Shown: in pieces, positions 14,789 to 22,131 of the stretch
Layout: every line of letters begins with the position of its first letter
How positions within the stretch are numbered: the stretch's first letter is position 1
NCBI GenBank assembly: GCA_964459805.1
Contig: CAYWOD010000022.1
Coordinates: 1 to 25,339, forward strand
DNA: 25,339 nucleotides
Direction of reading: 5' to 3'
From: DAOVRL01 sp964459805
GTDB taxonomy: Bacteria > Planctomycetota > Phycisphaerae > Sedimentisphaerales > Anaerobacaceae
Notes under the pieces: model-generated
Told to the model about the DNA's origin: nothing
What the model saw: the letters and a program-made list of their open reading frames with translations, nothing else
The model's database searches: none
Made by a program: the position numbers and the translations under genes

Positions 14789-15199
14789 ATGGCTAAGCAG
14801 TTGGTAAGAGTCTCGATGGCAGTTGTGGTGAGCCTATCTCTGGCATTTCTCGTCGGGTGTGAGAGCGATGCGGCAACCGGTGCGGGCCTCGGTGGTGCGC
14901 TCGGCGCCGGCATCGGCGCACTGGCCGGCGGCGACACCGAATCGACGCTGATCGGAGCGGCGATAGGTGGCGGTGCAGGCTACATGATAGGCAGCGAGAG
15001 CGACAAGAAGAAGACAAAGGCCGAGATGAACGATCTGCGAGCGGAAATGAACATCGTCACTGTCAATATCACCAACAGCAACGGCTCGAAGAGCCAGGTG
15101 AGACTGAGCAAGCAGGGTGTAGGCTACGTCGGCCCGAGAGGCGAATACTACGACCATTTGCCTACCGACGAAGAGCTAAGACCGATATATGGCTTTTAG
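14789..15199 (+). CDS. Glycine-zipper lipoprotein
   Basis: A 136-residue protein with a perfect ribosome site (AAGGAGGT, 6 bases before ATG). The signal peptide ends in lipobox LVGC, cysteine at residue 24. Residues 30-70 are a glycine zipper (GAGLGGALGAGIGALAGG ... GAAIGGGAGYMIG), as in 17-kDa surface antigen/OmpA-linked small lipoproteins that insert in or cross membranes. The remainder is charged and ends RGEYYDHLPTDEELRPIYGF, reminiscent of the short domain found at the C-terminus of such proteins. It has its own promoter and is likely monocistronic. An earlier in-frame TTG at 14726 lacks a ribosome site. Confidence 0.85.
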   Translation: MAKQLVRVSMAVVVSLSLAFLVGCESDAATGAGLGGALGAGIGALAGGDTESTLIGAAIGGGAGYMIGSESDKKKTKAEMNDLRAEMNIVTVNITNSNGSKSQVRLSKQGVGYVGPRGEYYDHLPTDEELRPIYGF

Positions 15200-15376
15200 C
15201 CGGCAGCCGGTTGATAACAGCAGAGATACCTGCTAAACAAGCCGGGCGAACTATCGTATCCGAGGCAGCCGTCCTTTATCAGGAATATAAAGGCTGAGGG
15301 TATTGCTTTGCCGTTAGTCTTTTCTATTGCGGTAAATAGTATCCAGCCGATGTAAGCTCAACCGGTGTTGCTGTCG

Positions 15377-16018
15377 TCAGCCGGCTCTCATCGGCAGCGT
15401 CTTACACATCTTCTTTATAATCTTTTGTGCCTGGCGGGCCTTCTGCGGCGACAAAGCCCGACCTGCCGCCCCCCCCATTACACCGCCGGCAAGGCCGCCT
15501 ACCAGCTTATCGCCCTCGCCGCTGACGGCAGCACCGGCTCCGGCGCCGGCGGCAGCTCCAAAAATCGTAGCCAGAGTACGCCCGGTGCCGCCCGAGCCGC
15601 TGGCCATCCACAAAACTCCGCCTGTCTCGACCTCTATCATCTTTGCGGTCATACTCATTTCTTCGCCGAAGCTGGGGATGCTCACCATAAGCACGGTGGG
15701 GACATTTAGGATTAGTCCGGCACGGGCCGCGCCTTGCGGACTTGTCGAATCCGAGGCCTGGAACTGCTGCTCGGCAAGCAGTGCCTGGACGCGGGCCCGC
15801 TCGACAGGGGCATAGCCTTTCTTGAGCAGCTCTATCTCGAAGAAATCGGCAATCTGATTCTTGGCTGCGTCCGTCTTCACATCGCCCTGGACGTCCACGA
15901 CGGCAACCTTATCGATCCCGGCAAAATCGAAACCCGCCCTAACGTAACTTTCACCTGAAGCGCAGCCGCCGACAAGCATAACGGCTGTTACCAGCGCACA
16001 TACTAAAACGGTTTTCAT
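15377..16018 (-). CDS. CsgG/LpoB-like lipoprotein
   Basis: A 213-residue protein; GGGAGGT lies about 9 bases before the minus-strand ATG. Signal peptide with lipobox VGGC, cysteine at residue 19. Residues 35-140 read as the CsgG/TolB-N type fold: IDKVAVVDVQGD, then EIELLKKGYAPVERARVQAL, LLAEQQFQ, and strand segments ending in MIEVETGGVLW. Such lipoproteins form outer-membrane export pores or activate cell-wall synthases. The C-terminal third is Gly/Ala-rich and hydrophobic (IFGAAAGAGAGAAVSG, LAGGVMGGAAGRAL), another glycine-zipper-like stretch like that of the facing gene, hinting at a shared membrane role. Eight consecutive G codon bases (15471-15478) make a slippage-prone site. Confidence 0.75.
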   Translation of the reverse strand: MKTVLVCALVTAVMLVGGCASGESYVRAGFDFAGIDKVAVVDVQGDVKTDAAKNQIADFFEIELLKKGYAPVERARVQALLAEQQFQASDSTSPQGAARAGLILNVPTVLMVSIPSFGEEMSMTAKMIEVETGGVLWMASGSGGTGRTLATIFGAAAGAGAGAAVSGEGDKLVGGLAGGVMGGAAGRALSPQKARQAQKIIKKMCKTLPMRAG

Positions 16019-16261
16019 AGCTCATACCTCCCAAACAACACAACAAGCCAAACACACACACCGTGTACACCCAGTGTCTAATCTATGGCCCCCGGCTTGT
16101 CAACCTGTCTTTTGTCGCAGATCCCGACCGCATCTTTACAGGCCCCCAAAAAAAGGCGAAAAAAATGCTTTACAGTGCTTGTTCGGCGGGTTCTATTTGT
16201 ATCGTTCATCGAAAAGCGAACAGGGAGATTGACAAGCGAGTTCTTTCGGAAAGGGCAAGCT
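16019..16261. other. Divergent intergenic region
   Basis: Between the CsgG-like gene (minus) and the dockerin gene (plus), so it must contain both promoters. The stretch 16030-16065 is unusually rich in CA/AC. No clear -35/-10 pair is chosen. Confidence 0.4.
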
Positions 16262-17353
16262 ATGAGCAAGGCAAGAGCATTTCTGACGGCCATTTTGGTC
16301 CTGACGGCCGCGTCAATCGCCGAAGCCGACCTCATTCTGACACTCAACGGTTATGACTTGAGCGATTCACCGCTAATACAAAGTCTGGGAGAGCTTTTGG
16401 TTGCTGTTGAGGGAACCACCCAGATAGGGCCTAATGATGTATCGGTCGGCGCAGCGGGCGGAGTATTGGAGCCTGTGCCGGACGCGAATTAAGAGTATTA
16501 TTTTGAATTCGACGCCGAATCAAGCGAGGCGACTATCAGTCTGATTACCAGCGTCGATATTGTTATCGACGGGAACTCGATTCCAGCAGGCACCACAATC
16601 TACGAACTCTACCTGTTTTGCAACCGCGAACAGAATATCTTTGGCGCCGCCGGTCTTGGGCTGGAAGAACTCATGCCGCCCGAAGGCGAATCCGGATCCG
16701 AGCCGGAACAGGAGTCTTTTACTTCACAAACTGCTGAGTCTGAGAAAAGTCCTGTCGTATCCACCGTGGATGAGGCGGCGTTTGCACCGGTGCAGACGGA
16801 GCAGGAGAATCTGCTGGCGGCGCCTGCAAAAAGCTACTCTACAGGCATTCTCGCAGAACAAACAACGGCGCCGGACGTCTTTCCCGATCGCAATTCGTAT
16901 CCCGACTTCAACGGCGATAAGATAGTCAACTTCATTGATTTTGCGACATTCGCCGACAATTGGCACGAATCCGGCGGTGGGCTTGACGGCGATTTCGACG
17001 ACAGCGGAACGGTCGATGCCAGTGACCTGCTGACCTTCGCCTATTTCTGGCTAAACGGCCCGCATCCCCTGGACGTTTTCGGGTCCTTCAAGACGGCGCT
17101 GGCCGCCGCCGACGTCAACGAGGCCCTTGCCTTTGTTGCGGAGATTTCAAGAGACAAATACGCCGAGATCTTCGGGATAATTGAAGCACACCTTTCGGAT
17201 TATGCAGCCGGGATGGGCGAGATGACATTCGACCGCCAGAGATTCGGCGAGGTGATATATGAGATGCTCCATGATGACGACGGTCTCACCTTGAGTTTCC
17301 CCGTCTTCTTCATGAGAGAGGAAGACGGCAAGTGGATGATTTTAAACCTCTGA
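16262..17353 (+). pseudogene. Secreted dockerin-type protein, interrupted by one in-frame TAA
   Basis: GGAAAGGG precedes ATG 16262. Signal peptide (MSKARAFLTAILVLTAASIAEA), then beta-rich sequence to VPDAN, a TAA at 16490-16492, and the same frame continuing without shift (EYYFEFDAESSEATISLITS) to 17353. The downstream part has an acidic linker, then a dockerin type I-like repeat pair (about 16903-17052: DFNGDKIVNFIDFATFADNW and DFDDSGTVDASDLLTFAYFW) with calcium-loop spacing, common in Phycisphaerae secreted proteins. The final 90 residues (ALAAADVNEALAFVAEI... LTLSFPVFFMREEDGKWMIL) form a separate domain whose end recurs at 18029-18094. One base change would restore a 363-residue protein. 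Nonsense mutation or base-call error is likelier than readthrough, since TAA is not a known recoding codon here. Confidence 0.8.
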
Positions 17354-17397
17354 TTTTCCAGTTACGCTGCAAATAAACAGGTTCAGGAGAACAAGTG

Positions 17398-17706
17398 ATG
17401 CTTTCCGAGAGAAGAAAGAGGACGCTGGTTTTGATACTTGCTTGGCTCTCTGTTGGGTACTGCCTAAGTATAGCATCGTTGTTCTTTTCCGAGCAGGTTA
17501 CACGCTTCTGGCACAAAGTCCACCTATACTATTGGGGATGGCTACCCGGGCTGCTGCTACCTGTTGGCGCAATTGCAGGGACATTGTATTGGAAACCTGG
17601 CACCCGAGCTACAAGGGCAGCTATTATCATGGTTTCGTTGCCTGTACTCATCTTCAATACATTGTTCTTCTGGGCCCTATCTGTCGTTGCGCATTTTACA
17701 CCTTAG
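17398..17706 (+). CDS. Small membrane protein, three predicted helices
   Basis: A 102-residue hydrophobic protein with CAGGAGA 8-9 bases before ATG 17398. Three membrane segments are evident: TLVLILAWLSVGYCLSIASL, YYWGWLPGLLLPVGAIAGTL and AAIIMVSLPVLIFNTLFFWA. No family is recognised. It starts 44 bases after the dockerin gene's tail domain and ends 12 bases before the next gene. In the chain of headless tails that follows, this is the first of the intact small envelope genes, and by position could be an immunity-type membrane protein; that is inference only. Confidence 0.6.
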   Translation: MLSERRKRTLVLILAWLSVGYCLSIASLFFSEQVTRFWHKVHLYYWGWLPGLLLPVGAIAGTLYWKPGTRATRAAIIMVSLPVLIFNTLFFWALSVVAHFTP

Positions 17707-17718
17707 GAGGTATAGATT

Positions 17719-18114
17719 ATGATTGTAAAAAACCGCACGAAGTTGTTGCTCAGTATCCTCATACTATTGGGATCTTGCACACCTGTGTACGCATTTGCAG
17801 GCAAGACGCACAAGGCACTGACAGAAAACGCGACCCTAAGCTCCCCCACCAGTGCGTATCTGAAGAACTCGGTTGGGATCAACCAGGGCCTGGCCTGGAA
17901 AGTTACTCTGGATCAGTCAATCCTGCCGGCTGGTGAGCGCATTCCGACGGAACAATTTGAGCAGCGGATACTGCCGGAACTACCCTGCAATCCCTGCACA
18001 CTTCTGGACTTTCTTAAGGCCGGAGCGCACCTTGAGTTTCCCCGTCTTCTTCATCAGAGAGCAGGATGGCAAGTGGAGAATCTTCAACTTGTGATTCTTC
18101 AGTCAGACCGCTAG
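17719..18114 (+). pseudogene. N-terminus of a zinc phospholipase C/S1-P1-like secreted protein, fused to foreign 3' DNA
   Basis: AGGAGGT precedes ATG 17719. Signal peptide ending VYA, then FAGKTHKALTENAT, the start of phospholipase C/S1-P1 nuclease-like proteins, where the early Trp/His binds zinc and a THxxLT helix follows. The similarity lasts to about LLDFLKAGAHLE (18036), where the family would continue with an aspartate-rich HF.DP segment. From CACCTTGAG (18028) the DNA is instead a copy of the dockerin gene's 3' end read in another frame, giving a nonsense tail (FPRLLHQRAGW...). The gene is therefore truncated by recombination at a short shared sequence. Enzyme activity is very unlikely. 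Family recognition is from memory and moderate. Confidence 0.5.
18026..18094 (+). pseudogene. Headless tail A': second copy of the dockerin protein's C-terminus
   Basis: Reads LSFPVFFIREQDGKWRIFNL then TGA, against LSFPVFFMREEDGKWMILNL at the end of the dockerin gene. The first 27 bases (18028-18054 and 17287-17313) are identical, the remainder about three-quarters so. It has no start of its own and lies in a different frame from the phospholipase-like fragment it is joined to. Confidence 0.8.
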
Positions 18115-18138
18115 AGCTAACATCAAGGAGATCAAGCT

Positions 18139-18474
18139 ATGCAGGAAGATGAATCGGAACTTCCGAAAAACCGGTTTGACTTAGGTTGTGAGATTGTCGT
18201 TCTCTCGCTAATGGCCATTGGAGTCTATGTCGGAGGCGTGCTGTTCCTGGGTAAACCAATTTCTCATTGCATACCCTGGTTTTGGGGGCCCCTGGGCCTC
18301 TTTGGGGTTCTGGGGTTCGATGCTATGTGGATAGTTGCAACAAAACTATACAAGCTTGAGAGTGCGCAACTAAGGACGACAAGAAAAATTCTCTCCGTCT
18401 TCCTATTGGCTTTATCTGGATCGCTCTTGACCCTGTGGTTGCTATTGTTTTTGTGGAGCAGGTTTCAATGGTAA
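18139..18474 (+). CDS. Small membrane protein, three predicted helices
   Basis: A 111-residue protein with AAGGAG 8 bases before ATG 18139. Hydrophilic acidic start (MQEDESELPKNRFD), then segments IVVLSLMAIGVYVGGVLFL, WFWGPLGLFGVLGFDAMWIV and SVFLLALSGSLLTLWLLLFL. No family recognised. It follows tail A' by 44 bases, the same distance that separates the dockerin tail from the membrane gene at 17398, and a new headless tail starts a few bases after it. No sequence similarity to the 17398 protein is apparent. Confidence 0.6.
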   Translation: MQEDESELPKNRFDLGCEIVVLSLMAIGVYVGGVLFLGKPISHCIPWFWGPLGLFGVLGFDAMWIVATKLYKLESAQLRTTRKILSVFLLALSGSLLTLWLLLFLWSRFQW

Positions 18475-18482
18475 GTTCTTAA

Positions 18483-18764
18483 CGGCGACGCTCGGGCAAT
18501 GTCTCTTGCTCAGGTCTCTATGCTCGAAGGGAAGACTCCAATGAACGCGGCGTTGCGGACGGAATCGGAGCCTCATTTGATTACTACGATAAATGGTCAG
18601 GGTATTTCTGGGAGAAGCTTGGCGCAGACGGTTCTGTGTACGAGGCGCTTGAGTATTGCATTTGGAGACCGGATTATCCTGTTGTCAGAACGGGTCCACA
18701 CTACAACTACAGGTTGAAAGGCTACCGTCCGAACATTTTTACTATTAGGTTAAGAAGGGATTAA
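18483..18764 (+). pseudogene. Headless tail B1 (3' end of a larger gene)
   Basis: An open stretch of 93 codons that starts straight after a stop and has no usable start codon near its beginning. It reads YARREDSNERGVADGIGAS, then FDYYDKWSGYFWEKLG, and closes with GPHYNYRLKGYRPNIFTIRL before the stop. The closing block recurs in tail B3 (20485-20901). Residues encoded by 18531-18574 come from a 44-base repeat also found at 22558. The stop is 4 bases before the ATG of the ankyrin lipoprotein gene. Best explained as the C-terminal end of a large secreted protein whose front part has been lost; function unknown. Confidence 0.65.
18531..18574 (+). repeat. 44-bp repeat, copy 1
   Basis: Matches 22558-22601 at 42 of 44 bases and in the same reading sense (EDSNERGVADGIGAS). 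After GCCTC the two copies diverge completely, which marks a breakpoint. Confidence 0.9.
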
Positions 18765-18768
18765 GAGC

Positions 18769-19632
18769 ATGGAAAGGACCGTAAAGATAGTAATCTTGTC
18801 TGTTCTATTCATTTTATCCTCTTTTGTGTCCGGGTGCTCCTGCCCTGATAACCATCAGAGAGAAAACTTGTTATGTTGTCTTGCGCTTTATGGTACCGTT
18901 AGCGGAATTAGAAATGGTTGGCAACCCCTGCACATTGCAGTCCAGCTAAAAGCTGAAGACACCGTCAGGCACTTAATAGAAAAAGGGGCTGATGTAAATA
19001 TCAGGTCGGATTCCAACGAAACACCGTTGCATGTTGCTTTATTGATGTCTGATGTTGAAATTGCATCTTTGCTTATATCTTGTGGTGCTGATGTAAATGC
19101 CAGGGATTCCTTTTTTAGAAGAACTCCTTTGCATATCGCGTCATGGAAGGGACTTGACGGTACAGTTTCGGTATTATTGGACAGAGGCGCTCACGTAAAT
19201 CTGCAGGATTATGAAGGCGGTACTCCGCTCCATGAAGCGGCTGAGGGAGGATATTTGGATATTACGAGAATACTCCTGGATAACGAAGCAGATGTCTTCG
19301 CGAGAAATAATGGAGGCGGCACGGCGTTGCATTCAGCCGCTTCGCGTAGTCTCGACTGTGCAAAATTGCTTTTATCGAGCGGTGCCGACGTTAATGCAAG
19401 AGACAGTAGAGGGATAACACCCCTTTATCAGGCGGCGTACTATGGTAGAGAGAAGACCGTCAAACTGCTATTGGACAACGGAGCCGACGCCAACATCAGC
19501 GACAGCGACGGGAAAACGCCACTCCAGGCGACTTTGGAAAGAAAGGAGTGGGTCTTTGCGGAGAAAGAGACCAACTATGATGTTGTCATTAAATTGCTCA
19601 GAAGTCACACTGGAAAAAAGGGCAGCAAGTAA
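18769..19632 (+). CDS. Ankyrin-repeat lipoprotein 1
   Basis: A 287-residue protein. Signal peptide MERTVKIVILSVLFILSSFV with lipobox VSGC (cysteine 23), followed by six full ankyrin repeats and a capping one: repeated xTPLHxA...xxxxLLxxGADVNxRD pattern from about residue 51 to 260. Ankyrin stacks bind other proteins, and as a lipoprotein this one would face the periplasm or cell surface. It begins 4 bases after the stop of tail B1, so the two are translated together; AAGAAGGG within the end of B1 is its ribosome site. Ankyrin proteins are among known immunity-protein types in polymorphic toxin loci, which fits the layout but is not proven. A second, separate ankyrin lipoprotein lies at 20914. 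Confidence 0.9.
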   Translation: MERTVKIVILSVLFILSSFVSGCSCPDNHQRENLLCCLALYGTVSGIRNGWQPLHIAVQLKAEDTVRHLIEKGADVNIRSDSNETPLHVALLMSDVEIASLLISCGADVNARDSFFRRTPLHIASWKGLDGTVSVLLDRGAHVNLQDYEGGTPLHEAAEGGYLDITRILLDNEADVFARNNGGGTALHSAASRSLDCAKLLLSSGADVNARDSRGITPLYQAAYYGREKTVKLLLDNGADANISDSDGKTPLQATLERKEWVFAEKETNYDVVIKLLRSHTGKKGSK

Positions 19633-19640
19633 CAAAGTAG

Positions 19641-19898
19641 CTTTGCAGAGACCTGAGACCCATCGGAGAAAAGTTATTTGTGGGTTGGAAAGAAGGGGTC
19701 TTAGTTTATGATATGCTTGGAAAGTACAATCAGTTCGAAGAAGACTATTGGGATCGCCTGAGGCAGCGCTTCCCTCTGAACGACGCTGTCAATGACTCCC
19801 TGCCTCCAGCAGGTGGAACAAGGATTCTGGAGAATTTCATGTACTACGGAGTCATAGACTGGCAGTATGCACGGTTCAGGTATCCCGAGATAAATTGA
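19641..19898 (+). pseudogene. Headless tail B2
   Basis: An 85-codon open stretch after a stop at 19638-19640, ending at TGA 19896-19898. It reads PIGEKLFVGWKEGVLVYDML, then NQFEEDYWDRLRQRFPLNDA and ends YYGVIDWQYARFRYPEIN. The YWDRL block and its distance from the end are like FWEKL/FWDRL of tails B1 and B3, though the ending differs. A GTG at 19680 has GGAGAAA upstream, so a short protein from there cannot be excluded. It is followed after 25 bases by the lipoprotein gene at 19924. Confidence 0.5.
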
Positions 19899-19923
19899 TG
19901 TCGCTACGGGAGGAAGAAGTAAC

Positions 19924-20484
19924 ATGAAGCTGCTAAATTTCCCTGTTGTCTTGACGATCATCGGCTTGCTGTCAATTGGCGGTTGCAGGTCACTGCCGGT
20001 TGTGAACAGATACCACTACGTCGAAGCAACGATTAAAGACATTCCAAAACTCGAGAGGACAGAAGCCGTTCTTCTTATGAACATTAATCATCCGGTGGAA
20101 GCTGATTGGCTAGGATTGATCGGCGACCAAGATGAGGTCGAGGAGGTTATAGGGCATTGTATTTCTCCTCAAAGAGTCGTAAGTGACCTTCTCTGGATCA
20201 AGAGGATTCATCGGCACTATTCAGAGGCCAAGCGAGTCAACAACTTCGGAAGGGGCTCGTTCAATGACAGCAGGGTGGTGTTTGTGACAAAGAAAAGGGC
20301 CTACATGATTCCGTTCGGTGTGGACAGCAAGAATGGCAAGTACACTGTCTATGGCGATGATTACGTATCCGAGGCCCTCGGAACAGATTTTGCAGAGCTC
20401 GGCCTGATCGAGGAAGAGGAACCTTACAAAAGCATACCAGGCATAGACCATCTCCTGAGAAGAAAACAACCCAAGCAGCCATAA
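19924..20484 (+). CDS. Lipoprotein of unknown family
   Basis: A 186-residue protein with GGGAGG about 10 bases before ATG. Signal peptide MKLLNFPVVLTIIGLLSIGG with lipobox SIGGC (cysteine 21). The mature part is mixed alpha/beta and charged, with VNRYHYVEATIKDIPKLERT, DSRVVFVTKKRAYMIPFGVD and a basic end (LLRRKQPKQP). No domain recognised. The VTKKRAYMIPFGVDSKNGKY segment looks like paired strands. It sits between headless tails B2 and B3 in the same way the ankyrin lipoproteins do, so it is a candidate immunity-type or accessory lipoprotein. Codon use is A/T-richer than in the secretion operon. Confidence 0.75.
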   Translation: MKLLNFPVVLTIIGLLSIGGCRSLPVVNRYHYVEATIKDIPKLERTEAVLLMNINHPVEADWLGLIGDQDEVEEVIGHCISPQRVVSDLLWIKRIHRHYSEAKRVNNFGRGSFNDSRVVFVTKKRAYMIPFGVDSKNGKYTVYGDDYVSEALGTDFAELGLIEEEEPYKSIPGIDHLLRRKQPKQP

Positions 20485-20901
20485 GAACCGAAGGTCTCGT
20501 GGTGGCTGGGCATATTCAACAACGATCAGATCTACAAGGGCTGGTACGGGAAGCCTCTCGCCGCCGGTTGGGACCTTGTGGAGGGTCCCGATTACGAAGG
20601 GGATCCTACTGAAGTGATTACAGATGTTTCACCAAGCGACATGTCTTATGCTCTGCGAATAGAACATCCGGATCAAATCTATAAGGGTTGGTATGATTTA
20701 TCTTACGCCTATCGTATCCTAACCTATTATAATGACTGGTCAGGCAATTTTTGGGATAGGCTTGGATTAAATGATACCATATTTCAGGCTATAACCTATT
20801 GTATTTTGAATACCAGCGGCGTAATGCTTAAAAATGGTCCTCACTACAACTACAGGTTCAAAGGCTTCGGTAATATTCAAACTATAAGACTCCAACAGTA
20901 A
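20485..20901 (+). pseudogene. Headless tail B3, with an internal duplicated segment
   Basis: 138 codons open in frame directly after the lipoprotein stop, without a start at its head. It contains DQIYKGWY twice (20524-20547 and 20671-20694), so it appears stitched from two related fragments. The second part reads AYRILTYYNDWSGNFWDRLG and ends GPHYNYRFKGFGNIQTIRL, closely matching tail B1. Its stop is 12 bases before the ATG of ankyrin lipoprotein 2. A GTG at 20578 could start a 107-residue product but has no clear ribosome site. The conserved block with Trp, Tyr and His could be a functional C-terminal domain; no toxin or enzyme family was recognised. Confidence 0.6.
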
Positions 20902-20913
20902 GGATGTATTACA

Positions 20914-22128
20914 ATGAACAGTATAAAACCTTGTTGGTTAGTTCTTGCTTTGGTTGTAACCATTTTGGGTTGTCAAAAAAGCTCCATCGAAGACAACTAT
21001 GCCTTAAAATATTCAAGCATCCAAAAAGCGGCTGCGGCCGGGGATCTTGAAGACGTCAAAAGGCATGTTGAGAAGCGAAAGGGTATATGGCTGAGCACTT
21101 TGGATAAGTGGGGCTGGACGGCACTACATAGAGCCGTATGGAATCGCCATAAGGAAATTGTGCAATATTTGCTGGCCAAAGGCGCTGATGTTAATGCCCA
21201 TGAGGTTCATTACGGAGAGACACCGTTGCATGTGGCGGTATGGGATGGATATAAGGAAATCGCAGAGCTTTTGATAGCAAATGGAGCCAATGTAAATGCG
21301 AAGGACAGGAGATGGGGCTGGCGACCTCTACATATTGCAGCACGGCAAGGTCATAAGGAGCTTGTTGAACTGTTAATAGCAAAAGGGGCTGACATAAATG
21401 CCAAAAATGATGAGAACTATACGCCGCTACACAATGCGTTGATAAAAGGGGATACCGAAATAGCTGCTTTGCTTTTAGCGAGAGGTGCAGACGTAAATGT
21501 CAGTACGAGCAATAATGGCACTACCCCGCTCCATTTGGCAGCGATGCAGGATTTTAAGGGGATTGTCAGTCTACTATTGGCTAAAGAAGCGGATGTAAAT
21601 GCTAAGAATGATGCGAATGAGACACCGCTGCATCTTGCAGTTGTAGCAGGTTATACTGAGGTGGTGAAACTGCTTTTAGCTAACGGTGCAGATATCCATG
21701 CAAAAAACGGTGTGGGCTGGACGCCACTGCACTGCGCTTCAATGTGGTGGCCGGTAGTTACTGAACTGCTTTTGGCCAAAGGTTCTGACGTAAATAGCAA
21801 AGATGGCACAGGTGATACCCCACTTCACTTGGCAGCCAATAAATCGGTTGCTGAATTACTATTAGCAAACGGTGCTGACGTCAACACAAGAAACGATAAT
21901 GGTGAAACCCCCCTGCATAATGCAGCTTTTGAAGGCAACAGGGAAATGGTCGAATTTCTGCTGGCCAATGGTGCCGATGTAAATGCTAAGGATGCTGATG
22001 CCCAGACGCCTATTCAGAGTGTATTACGAGGAGAAGACACGAATGTTACTGGACAAGGAGAGTACGAGGCCACCATTGAATTGCTCAAGGGTGGAACCGA
22101 CCTCTGGTTTCAATCAAGTCCCTCCTAA
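20914..22128 (+). CDS. Ankyrin-repeat lipoprotein 2
   Basis: A 404-residue protein. Signal peptide MNSIKPCWLVLALVVTILGC with lipobox ILGC (cysteine 20), then about ten ankyrin repeats from residue 45 to 375, most of the form xTPLHxAxxxGxxExxxLLLAxGADVNAKD. Two repeats (around WTPLHCASMWWP and DTPLHLAANKSV) are shortened. The C-terminus (YEATIELLKGGTDLWF) resembles the last helix pair of ankyrin lipoprotein 1. AAGGATG lies close upstream and tail B3 ends 12 bases before. It would be a membrane-anchored periplasmic protein-binding scaffold. Coupling to a headless tail is the same as at 18769, which is the main reason to read them as tail-partner pairs. Confidence 0.92.
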   Translation: MNSIKPCWLVLALVVTILGCQKSSIEDNYALKYSSIQKAAAAGDLEDVKRHVEKRKGIWLSTLDKWGWTALHRAVWNRHKEIVQYLLAKGADVNAHEVHYGETPLHVAVWDGYKEIAELLIANGANVNAKDRRWGWRPLHIAARQGHKELVELLIAKGADINAKNDENYTPLHNALIKGDTEIAALLLARGADVNVSTSNNGTTPLHLAAMQDFKGIVSLLLAKEADVNAKNDANETPLHLAVVAGYTEVVKLLLANGADIHAKNGVGWTPLHCASMWWPVVTELLLAKGSDVNSKDGTGDTPLHLAANKSVAELLLANGADVNTRNDNGETPLHNAAFEGNREMVEFLLANGADVNAKDADAQTPIQSVLRGEDTNVTGQGEYEATIELLKGGTDLWFQSSPS

Positions 22129-22131
22129 GCC

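Noticed and set aside
16490..16492. Recoded stop codon (selenocysteine or pyrrolysine) in the dockerin gene
   Set aside because: The codon is TAA; known recoding uses TGA or TAG, and no recoding element is evident.
18499..18717. Reading frame starting at ATG 18499
   Set aside because: It runs in another frame over tail B1, which has the conserved block; no ribosome site.
17398..22128. Integron cassette array
   Set aside because: No attC-like imperfect palindromes between genes and no integrase in the window; the shared sequences are coding tails.
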